Source: Xanthomonas maliensis (GTDB lineage: Bacteria > Pseudomonadota > Gammaproteobacteria > Xanthomonadales > Xanthomonadaceae). Taken from it: 51,535 nucleotides of DNA. The notes below the pieces were generated by a model. It was not told the DNA's origin, did not search any database, and saw only the letters and a list, made by a program, of their open reading frames with translations. The stretch covers positions 1 through 51,535 of the forward strand of contig NZ_NSET01000033.1 of assembly GCF_009192945.1 (NCBI RefSeq), written 5' to 3'. This document shows positions 15,698 through 21,857 of this stretch, piece after piece (position 1 is the first letter of the stretch; every line of letters starts with the position of its first letter). A program made the position numbers and the translations under genes.

Positions 15698-16426
15698 TCA
15701 GAGTCCGCCCCGTCCGCTTCTGTCGATCACCCTCCCAACTAAGTAGACGTTGGACACGTCGTCAGCGCTCAAAATCTCATCGGGGTATAACGCTTTGTCG
15801 GGGTTGTCACTGACCACGCGAAGACGGCCATCGGAGGTTTTGAAAAGGCGCTTTATCTTCACGTCTGGCTCTACTCCACCCGTCGTGAAGACGTAAACCT
15901 TGCCATCAACAATGGCCCTGTTATCCGCGAGGTTGACCGCAATTCGATCGCCATCAAAAAGCGTTCTTTCCATGCTATCTCCTGTTACGCGCATCACTCT
16001 CACGTTTTCTGGTTTTGCTCCAACGTGTTGGAACCAGGAGAGCTGATACGACATTCGATAGCGGGTTTCTACGAATTCTGGGGCGCGTAGCCCGGTGCCA
16101 GCAGATACGAGAACATCAACCTCGGCGACTAGCACTTCGCGGTCAGGGTCCAGGCCGTCTTCGCCGTCTACAGCTTTGACTCGGTAAGCGGCCATTGGCT
16201 CGCGGGCACTATTGTTCTGAGCGGGGGTGCCGGTGCGCAGTTCTTCTACGGAGGTGCCGAAATAGTCGGCCAACGGCCGCAACGTGCCGTCGCGCGGATC
16301 CGCGACCCGCCCGCTGAGGACGCGATGGATGGTGGGCTGGGGCACGCCTGTGTTCCGCGAGAGCTGATTCTCGCTGAGCTTCTCGACGTCCATCAGCCGG
16401 CGGATGTTTTCTGCCAGTCGATTCAT
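15698..16426 (-). CDS. LexA/S24-type prophage repressor (CI-like)
   Basis: 242 aa from the ATG at 16426. An N-terminal helix-turn-helix (LSENQLSRNTGVPQPTIHRV, about residues 17-36) is joined to an S24 peptidase domain. It has the Ala-Gly self-cleavage site in LVSAGTG (A109-G110), the catalytic serine in GDSMERTLFDGD (S151) and the lysine in VKIKRLF (K192), nearly the lambda CI numbering. RecA filaments should trigger cleavage and induction. An in-frame ATG at 16480 lies only three bases from the operator and at about the expected transcript start, so the internal start is preferred; the longer form would have 260 aa. Confidence 0.93.
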   Translation of the reverse strand: MNRLAENIRRLMDVEKLSENQLSRNTGVPQPTIHRVLSGRVADPRDGTLRPLADYFGTSVEELRTGTPAQNNSAREPMAAYRVKAVDGEDGLDPDREVLVAEVDVLVSAGTGLRAPEFVETRYRMSYQLSWFQHVGAKPENVRVMRVTGDSMERTLFDGDRIAVNLADNRAIVDGKVYVFTTGGVEPDVKIKRLFKTSDGRLRVVSDNPDKALYPDEILSADDVSNVYLVGRVIDRSGRGGL

Positions 16427-16474
16427 ATCCGAATTGTCCGGGGAGATAAGTCGGCGGCATAGATCGGTTCCGTA

Positions 16475-16502
16475 TTGCATGACCTATTCGTTTGTGTATA
16501 GG
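16475..16502. promoter_or_regulatory. cI/cro intergenic operator (OR) and rightward promoter
   Basis: A 20-bp site at 16483-16502 (CCTATTCGTTTGTGTATAGG) has perfect 5-bp arms, CCTAT and ATAGG. The -10-like TATAGG (16497-16502) with TTGCAT (16475-16480) would drive the Cro-like gene. Leftward, TTGGAT (16522 reading down) and TATACA (16499-16494) at 18-base spacing would drive the repressor. Both transcripts would begin inside or next to the operator, so the repressor can control both. Confidence 0.65.
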
Positions 16503-16510
16503 ATGGCGCC

Positions 16511-16723
16511 ATGAACGAATCCAACCCCACTCAGGCAGTTCTCCAACTCGTCCGGGCAGGCTGGTCCGAATCGCGGATCGCCAAGGAGGTCGGCACCTCT
16601 CAACCGACCATCCACCGGGTAAAGCACGGTCAAAAATCGGTCGCATTCGATATTGGCGTGGCACTCATTCGCTTAGCTGAGTCACACGGTGGCCCCGCTG
16701 TCGGCACGCAGGAGGTGGCCTGA
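16511..16723 (+). CDS. Cro-like helix-turn-helix regulator
   Basis: 70 aa, with the helix-turn-helix WSESRIAKEVGTSQPTIHRV (about residues 18-37). The recognition helix SQPTIHRV is almost the same as PQPTIHRV in the repressor, which fits two proteins reading one operator. It is divergent from the repressor, with the operator nine bases upstream of the ATG. If the proposed -10 at 16497 is right, the mRNA starts at or next to the ATG and may be leaderless. It is predicted to turn down repressor synthesis and favour lytic growth. Confidence 0.8.
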   Translation: MNESNPTQAVLQLVRAGWSESRIAKEVGTSQPTIHRVKHGQKSVAFDIGVALIRLAESHGGPAVGTQEVA

Positions 16724-16947
16724 TGTCCCGCCATGTCACGCCGTTGGATGACGCCCTGGGCGCGGGCGAGCTCGCCACGTTGGTAGGCCTGCCGCTTTAC
16801 AACAACGGCGACATCGCCGACCTGTGCCTGACCTCCGACGAATGGGCAGCGCTCACGGAGCGCCGCCGACGGGTGGGCTGGCCGCTCAATTTTCCTGAGC
16901 CGGCTGAGGGTGCCATTTCGAATGCAGGGGCTTGCAGCCATGCGTAA
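16723..16947 (+). CDS. Small hypothetical early phage protein
   Basis: 74 aa starting on the TGATG overlap with the Cro-like gene. A helical middle (LCLTSDEWAALTERRRRVGW) could be a DNA- or protein-binding helix. No family recognised. Confidence 0.55.
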   Translation: MSRHVTPLDDALGAGELATLVGLPLYNNGDIADLCLTSDEWAALTERRRRVGWPLNFPEPAEGAISNAGACSHA

Positions 16948-17272
16948 GCCAAGCCAGGAACTGGTGCTAGATCTTGTGCGGCGGCGTTGGGATCGTGGCG
17001 TCCGGTCGTCTTTGTCTTCAGCCATTCCGGGATTGATCCGCGCCGCCGCAGCCACGGTCTTGACATTGGTTGGCTTGGTCGCATTTTGCGCTGGGTTGCT
17101 CGGCAAGAAAGAACACAGCGACAACATCACCGATGCCCGTATGGACGTCGTAGCGCCGCAAGGCAGTAAAGCGCAGGAGTGGGGTGGTGGTGTACATGAC
17201 GCACATGGTGCGTCTGCCGGCCAGGCCGCCACCACGATGAAATGCTCAGCGTTTCAGGGTGGCGCGCAATGA
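16940..17272 (+). CDS. Early single-helix membrane protein
   Basis: 110 aa from the ATG at 16940. A basic N-terminal helix (ELVLDLVRRRWDRGVRS) precedes one transmembrane helix at about residues 31-55 (IRAAAATVLTLVGLVAFCAG) and a polar Gly/Ala-rich tail. It overlaps both neighbours, as expected in a packed early operon. No family recognised. Confidence 0.5.
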   Translation: MRKPSQELVLDLVRRRWDRGVRSSLSSAIPGLIRAAAATVLTLVGLVAFCAGLLGKKEHSDNITDARMDVVAPQGSKAQEWGGGVHDAHGASAGQAATTMKCSAFQGGAQ

Positions 17273-17799
17273 CGTGCCAACGGTCAGACATCTACTGGCG
17301 CGACGCTCTGTACAACGCGGTATCGCAGATGCCGGGGAACGTGCGCGCAGCCGCCGCATATCTGACAGGGCGGCGTGGCAAGACCATCACTGCGGAATCG
17401 CTGCGCAAGAAGTTGCGAGGCTTAGAGGGCGAATCACTGTCGATGGAGATGGCAGAGATGCTCACCGAGTGGATGCAGGAGCTAAGCGCCGGGCGGGCTC
17501 AGGCCACATGCTGGATTCAATCGTTGGGTGCTCAATTCGAACTGGCGATGGACTTCGTGCCACCTGCACCGGACAACGGCTGGCCGGATGAGGTGGCCGC
17601 AATGCAAGCCAAACTGCTGCATGTTGCCAAGCACGCGGGGCGGTTGTCTGGCGTTGCGCTTGAAGCGCTGGACGATGCGCACCTGTCGCTGCAGGAAGCC
17701 GACCTGATGGTCGATGAGCTGCAGGCGATCCGCACGATGTGCCACCGCCTGGAGCGCAACGTGCGCCGGGCTGCAGCCAAGGGCTGCAAGGGTGCATGA
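17269..17799 (+). CDS. Phage regulatory protein, CII/CP76-like (tentative)
   Basis: 176 aa from the ATG at 17269 (ATGA overlap with the previous stop). The N-terminal segment DALYNAVSQMPGNVRAAAAY followed by ESLRKKLRG and SLSMEMAEML resembles the CP76/CII-type regulators, in which a paired-helix domain (AVxxxPGGVxAxAxxL) binds DNA. The C-terminal 70 residues are a long helix, probably for oligomerisation. It is the fourth rightward gene after cro, where CII-type regulators are commonly found. The family match is by eye only. Confidence 0.5.
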   Translation: MTCQRSDIYWRDALYNAVSQMPGNVRAAAAYLTGRRGKTITAESLRKKLRGLEGESLSMEMAEMLTEWMQELSAGRAQATCWIQSLGAQFELAMDFVPPAPDNGWPDEVAAMQAKLLHVAKHAGRLSGVALEALDDAHLSLQEADLMVDELQAIRTMCHRLERNVRRAAAKGCKGA

Positions 17800-17800
17800 C

Positions 17801-18004
17801 ATGACGACCGACGGTGCATCACGCATCCGCCGCACCTTGAGCCCAGCCGCGCAGCAGCACGTGGCCGAAGCGTTGCGCCTGCTCTACAGCGATGCACCTG
17901 GCTTGGCCGGCGATGACGTACTTGCCGAGCGCGAGCGGTTGCGCGCGCAAGACGAGGGGCATAGCAATCCGCAGGCGACCTTGCCGCTGGAAGCCCGGTC
18001 ATGA
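17801..18004 (+). CDS. Small hypothetical early phage protein
   Basis: 67 aa from the ATG at 17801, directly after the previous stop. Charged and helical (LSPAAQQHVAEALRLLYSD). It overlaps the next gene by four bases. No family recognised. Confidence 0.5.
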   Translation: MTTDGASRIRRTLSPAAQQHVAEALRLLYSDAPGLAGDDVLAERERLRAQDEGHSNPQATLPLEARS

Positions 18005-18216
18005 GCGTGAGCCGTTGCATCACCAAAGCACTGGACATTGCCAAGGCACCGCGTCAGCAGTGGAAAGCGTCGGTCGATGCGCTGCCCGAGCAGTGCCAGC
18101 ACACGAGCATTTGCACAGGCGGCATCGGCTGCCGTGCGCGCATTGCTGATTACCTGCGCGTGCAGTACCGAGCGCAGGCCCGGCGCGAGCAGTTGAAAGG
18201 GAGAGGGGCACGATGA
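18001..18216 (+). CDS. Small Cys-containing early phage protein
   Basis: 71 aa, with three cysteines clustered in CQHTSICTGGIGC (about residues 32-44) plus one near the start (SRCITKAL). The tail is strongly basic (RAQARREQLKGRGAR). A small metal-binding nucleic-acid protein is plausible. It is coupled by ATGA overlaps to both neighbours, including the primase. Confidence 0.5.
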   Translation: MSVSRCITKALDIAKAPRQQWKASVDALPEQCQHTSICTGGIGCRARIADYLRVQYRAQARREQLKGRGAR

Positions 18217-19271
18217 CGCAGACCAAGATCGATGTGGAGCAGTTGAAGGCCACAGTGGACCTGGTGGCCGTGGTGGAGCGCTATGTGCAATTGCGCCGCA
18301 CCGGCAAGGAGTTTACCGGCCTGTGCCCGTTCCATAACGAGTCTTCCCCATCGTTCACCGTGATCCCCGCCAAGGGCTTCGTGCACTGCTTCGGCTGCGG
18401 CGCGCACCATGACGTGATCGGCTTTTTGATGGCGATTACCGGTTGCGACTTTCATGAGGCGTGCGTGCAGCTGGGCGCGCAAGACTTTCGCCAGGCATGC
18501 GACGACGTGCGAGTGGAGATCGAGTCGCCGCTGGATGTGGCATGGGTGCCGTTGATGCCGGTACCGGACGATGCGCCGGACCTGATGGCGAGCAGTGGGT
18601 GGACAGTGCCGATCTGGAATCCCAAGCGCGGACGGTTGCGGCGTATGCGCGTAGTGCGCGCCGATGCATACCGCGACAGCGAAGGCAGGCTGCTGGGGTA
18701 TGTGTTGCGCGCCGAATTCGCAGACCGCCAGACGCGCAAGGTGAAGAAGTGGACGCCGCAGGTGACGTGGTGCGTTGGACCGGACGGCAAGCGGCAGTGG
18801 TGCATCCAGCACTTCCCGACACCGCGCCCGATCTGCGGACTGGACGCGCTGGCGGCCAAGCCGCACGCCGATGTTTTGTTGGTCGAGGGCGAAAAATGCC
18901 GCGCGGCTGGCGCTGGCGCGTGGGAGCGGTATGCGGTCGCATCGTGGCCGGGCGGCAGCAATGCTGTGCCCAAGACCGACTGGCGCCCGTTGGCAGGACG
19001 CAATGTGGTGCTATGGCCAGATGCCGACGCCGCTGGCCGCAAGGCGATGCTGGGCTGGCGTAACGATGCCGGGCACTACATTCCTGGCCTTGCGCAGCTG
19101 GCCATACGCGCGGGCGCACACAGCGTGCGGCTGATCGATACCGATGGCATGCCCGATGGTTGGGACATCGCCGATGCATTGGAGCGCGATGGCTGGACGC
19201 CACGGCAGCTGTCGGCCTGGGCGGCAGGGCGAGTGATCGAAGTCAACGTGGTGCCGGGCCGTGCGCAATGA
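18213..19271 (+). CDS. DnaG-type phage primase, zinc-binding and TOPRIM domains
   Basis: 352 aa. The N-terminal CHC2 zinc domain has C38, H41, C59 and C62 in LCPFHNESSPSF and FVHCFGCGAHHDVIGF. The TOPRIM region has the catalytic glutamate in DVLLVEGEKCRAAGAG and the acidic pair in VLWPDADAAGRKAM, followed by SVRLIDTDGMPDGWDIADAL. These make it an RNA-primer-synthesising enzyme for phage replication. It is shorter than host DnaG because the helicase-binding domain is missing. That job is probably done with the VapE-type ATPase two genes on. All metal ligands and acidic residues are intact. Confidence 0.9.
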   Translation: MTQTKIDVEQLKATVDLVAVVERYVQLRRTGKEFTGLCPFHNESSPSFTVIPAKGFVHCFGCGAHHDVIGFLMAITGCDFHEACVQLGAQDFRQACDDVRVEIESPLDVAWVPLMPVPDDAPDLMASSGWTVPIWNPKRGRLRRMRVVRADAYRDSEGRLLGYVLRAEFADRQTRKVKKWTPQVTWCVGPDGKRQWCIQHFPTPRPICGLDALAAKPHADVLLVEGEKCRAAGAGAWERYAVASWPGGSNAVPKTDWRPLAGRNVVLWPDADAAGRKAMLGWRNDAGHYIPGLAQLAIRAGAHSVRLIDTDGMPDGWDIADALERDGWTPRQLSAWAAGRVIEVNVVPGRAQ

Positions 19272-19440
19272 CACCAAGCAGTGCGACTTGTGGCGCGATC
19301 GGCAGCCCACCGCCGCCGATTGGCGCGCGTCGGCTGAGGCAGCGCTGCGCAACCCATACGAAACGCCGGCGCGCTGCCAACGCCGGCACGACTACTGCCT
19401 GCAGCAGGCACAACGCTGCGAAGAGGGCGAGCGGGGATGA
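19261..19440 (+). CDS. 59-aa gene hidden between primase and VapE-type ATPase
   Basis: A GTG at 19261 opens a 59-codon frame that overlaps the primase end by 11 bases and ends in ATGA with the next start. The product is hydrophilic with repeated Arg/Cys/Tyr elements (DTKQCDLWRDRQPTAADWRA, then ARCQRRHDYCLQQAQRCEEG). The four cysteines and even composition favour a real small protein, and the alternative frame (from the ATG at 19268) is Arg/Pro noise. No family recognised. Low but positive support from packing. Confidence 0.55.
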   Translation: MRNDTKQCDLWRDRQPTAADWRASAEAALRNPYETPARCQRRHDYCLQQAQRCEEGERG

Positions 19441-20846
19441 CATTGACCAAGCGTAAGGCGCTCACCGTCGTGGACGGTGGGCTGGGCACTGCGCCACCGG
19501 GCGGCGGGGATCACAACCCGGATGCGTGGAAGGCGCAGCTAACGTACAACCGCGACCGCAACGTTGAAGGCACGCTGCACAACCTGATCTTGATCATGGA
19601 GCACGACGAGCGCCTGGCTGGGCTCTGGTGGCTGAATGATTCGAGCAACCAAGTAAAGCTGGAGCGCGACCCGCCGTGGCGTGGTGGTAGCCGCGAGGAA
19701 TTCATCGACTCCGATGCGTATGAGCTTGCGGCGTGGCTGCAGCACCCGGACCGGTATGCAATGAAGTGCAGCGACGAGCTGGTGCTCAAGTCGGTGATTG
19801 CGGTCGCTCGGCGTTACCGGCGCCATCCCATCCGCGAGTTCTTGACCGGCCTGCAATGGGACGGCGAAGAGCGCGTGGAAAGCATGCTGGTGAACCTGTT
19901 CGGCGCGGCCGATTCGGCCTACAGCCGGCGCGCAGCGCAATGTTTCATGGTGAGCGCCGTGGCGCGTGTGCTGTGGTTCGACACCAAGCAGCCCTCAGTC
20001 GGCGCGCAGGTGGACTTCATGCTGGTGCTGGAGGGCGAGCAAGGCAAGCGTAAATCGAGCGCACTGCGCGCAATCTTCGGTAGCCAGTGGTTTGTGGAGA
20101 CCAGCGAATCGCCCAGCGGTAAGGATTTCTACCAGGTCATCCAGGGCGCGTGGGGCGTGGAGATCGGCGAGATGGACAGCTTCTCCAAAGCCGATGTCAC
20201 CAGCGTCAAGACCGCGATCACCCGGCGCGTGGACAAGTTCAGAGCGCCCTACGAGCGCGTACCACGCTCCTATCGGCGTGAGTGCGTGTTTGCCGGCACA
20301 ACCAACGAGCACCAGTACCTGCGCGACCCCACCGGTGGCCGGCGCTTCTTGCCGGTGCGCACCGATGGCGAGGTGCGCATCGATGCGATCAGCGCGCAGC
20401 GCGAGCAGCTGTGGGCCGAGGCTGTGCACATGTTCGACGCCGGGTTCGAGTGGTGGCAGCTGCCGGCCGAGGCAGCTGAGGAGCAGGCGGCGCGCTACGT
20501 GGGCGACAGCTGGGAGGGACGGGTGGAGAAGTGGCTGGATGGCCGCATGGCCGAGGACCGCTACCCGGCGCGCTTGAAGTTCTCGGCCGCCAAGGTGGAT
20601 TGGGCCACCACCGACGAGATCCTGGTCCACGCCATTGGGCTAGACCCTGGCAAGCACGGCAAACCTGAGCAAATGCGCGTGGCCGCGATTCTCAAGACGT
20701 TGGGCTGGGAGAACCATCGACGGCGATGGCCAGACGGCGGACGTGAGCCACGATGGTTTCGTGCTGGCCTGACGGTGGACGAGTGGCTGGCCGGCGCCAG
20801 CCGAGAGCAGGCGAGCCAGGAGGCGGCAGATGCACCGGACTTCTGA
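19437..20846 (+). CDS. VapE-type (virulence-associated E) replication ATPase
   Basis: 469 aa. It has the VirE/VapE core: an N-terminal NPDAWKAQL and LWWLNDSSNQ-like segment, then RHPIREFLTGLQWDGEERVE (about residues 128-147), the P-loop LVLEGEQGKRKSSALRAIFG, Walker B-like WGVEIGEMDSF, and the sensor/arginine finger region FAGTTNEHQYLRDPTGGRRF. Such proteins act as replicative helicases or loaders with a DnaG-like primase, and the primase is next door here. The C-terminal domain is specific to this group. The gene ends at the start of an iteron-like repeat cluster, so the replication origin may be immediately downstream. Confidence 0.88.
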   Translation: MTLTKRKALTVVDGGLGTAPPGGGDHNPDAWKAQLTYNRDRNVEGTLHNLILIMEHDERLAGLWWLNDSSNQVKLERDPPWRGGSREEFIDSDAYELAAWLQHPDRYAMKCSDELVLKSVIAVARRYRRHPIREFLTGLQWDGEERVESMLVNLFGAADSAYSRRAAQCFMVSAVARVLWFDTKQPSVGAQVDFMLVLEGEQGKRKSSALRAIFGSQWFVETSESPSGKDFYQVIQGAWGVEIGEMDSFSKADVTSVKTAITRRVDKFRAPYERVPRSYRRECVFAGTTNEHQYLRDPTGGRRFLPVRTDGEVRIDAISAQREQLWAEAVHMFDAGFEWWQLPAEAAEEQAARYVGDSWEGRVEKWLDGRMAEDRYPARLKFSAAKVDWATTDEILVHAIGLDPGKHGKPEQMRVAAILKTLGWENHRRRWPDGGREPRWFRAGLTVDEWLAGASREQASQEAADAPDF

Positions 20847-21290
20847 CCAGACCTCGCCACCAACGTCCACACCTGTCCACAGCTGTGTCCAGACCTCCCG
20901 CCTACTGCGGCAAGGCCGTCCACACCGTCCACACCTTTCGCGCGCGCCTACGTACATGACCTATTTTCACCATCAATCAAAAACTCTCAACAGGTATGGA
21001 CAGTGTGGACAGTCTGGACACCTCAATGATTCCAAGGGCTGCGGCCGTCCAAACCTTGCGACCGAGGTGCGGACGGTGTGGACGTGCCCGCGTGGCTCCG
21101 TGTTCCACGGGAATCGCCGGGCAGACTGGCAGGAGCAGCTATCAGCAACCGCGACCGTAGCGGCCGACGTGGCGGGCGCGACCGTGGCGCGGGTCCTCCC
21201 GGGCCTTGGCCGTCTGCGGGTAATTCGGACCCCACATTTCGCGCATCTTCCGTTCCGGACTTTGGTTCCGTTCGGAACACAGGTGGTCGT
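20847..21290. repeat. Non-coding iteron cluster (GTCCACACC units), candidate phage origin
   Basis: This 444-base stretch has no convincing gene. Between 20865 and 21083 it holds many copies of a GTCCACACC-like unit: forward at 20865, 20875 (GTCCACAG), 20918, 20927 and 21047 (GTCCAAACC); and inverted (GGTGTGGAC-like) at about 20997, 21003, 21013 and 21075. Neighbouring copies are about 9-10 bases apart, one helical turn. An AT-rich patch (20960-20990, tattttcaccatcaatcaaaaac) separates forward from inverted blocks. The unit differs from the DnaA box TTATCCACA. Position directly after primase and VapE and the layout fit a replication origin. Confidence 0.6.
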
Positions 21291-21857
21291 ATGAGTTCCG
21301 AAACCATGACTGCCACCGAGTACGCCAGCCACCGCGGCTGCAGCGATTCGTACATTCGTCGCATGCGCCGGTCCGGCAAGCTGGTGATGCATGCCGATGG
21401 CAAGCGGATCGTGGTGGCGGCAAGCGATGCGCTGCTGGATGACATTACCGACCCGCTGCGTGGCGGCGATCGCACCGCTGGCGCCAACAGCCGGCTGGAC
21501 GTGCCCACCGCCCGTGCGCTGCCGAGCGATGTGCCCAGCGTGCAGGAAGCGGTGCGCCGCGAAAGGCTGGCGCGGGCACGGTTGGCAGAACTGGAGCTTG
21601 GCGAAGAGGCGCGCGAGCTGACGCGCACGAAGGGGGTGGAGCGTGCGGTGTTCACCTTGGTGCGCCAAGCGCTCAACAGCATGATGAATCTGCCGGGCCG
21701 CCTGCGCGCCAAGTTGGCGGCCGAGAGCGATCCGCGTGCGATCGAGGCGATGCTTGACGCAGAGGTGCGCCGGATCGCCCAGACGATGCAGAAGGAAGCA
21801 CGGCAGCTGCTGGCACCGCCTGCGCCATCCAATGACGCCGCCGAGGACGACGCATGA
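21291..21857 (+). CDS. Terminase small subunit
   Basis: 188 aa from the ATG at 21291, with AGGTGG upstream. An N-terminal MerR/Nu1-like helix-turn-helix (TATEYASHRGCSDSYIRRMR, then GKLVMHADGKRIVV) should bind the packaging site. The long charged helix that follows (VQEAVRRERLARARLAELEL) and the C-terminal part contact the large subunit and aid oligomerisation. It overlaps the large subunit gene by ATGA. An upstream in-frame extension to 21078 is Arg/Gly/Pro-rich and was rejected. Confidence 0.82.
   Translation: MSSETMTATEYASHRGCSDSYIRRMRRSGKLVMHADGKRIVVAASDALLDDITDPLRGGDRTAGANSRLDVPTARALPSDVPSVQEAVRRERLARARLAELELGEEARELTRTKGVERAVFTLVRQALNSMMNLPGRLRAKLAAESDPRAIEAMLDAEVRRIAQTMQKEARQLLAPPAPSNDAAEDDA

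Noticed and set aside
16504..16523. Second OR operator overlapping the Cro-like start (AACGAAT core)
   Set aside because: Only the seven-base core agrees with the 20-bp operator, and the flanks do not match. Probably chance.
20865..21083. GTCCACA repeats as a CRISPR array
   Set aside because: The unit is only about nine bases, occurs in both orientations and is spaced about ten bases apart. No 20-40 base spacers or cas genes are present.
21078..21290. N-terminal extension of the small terminase subunit by 71 codons
   Set aside because: The stretch is Arg/Gly/Pro-rich and unlike terminase sequence. The ATG at 21291 has a ribosome-binding site and begins right before the helix-turn-helix.
20830..21294. 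154-codon frame overlapping the end of the VapE gene and covering the iteron region
   Set aside because: Its sequence is a translation of the repeated GTCCACA units followed by Arg/Leu/Pro-rich noise, with no good start signal. The DNA repeats explain it better than a protein.
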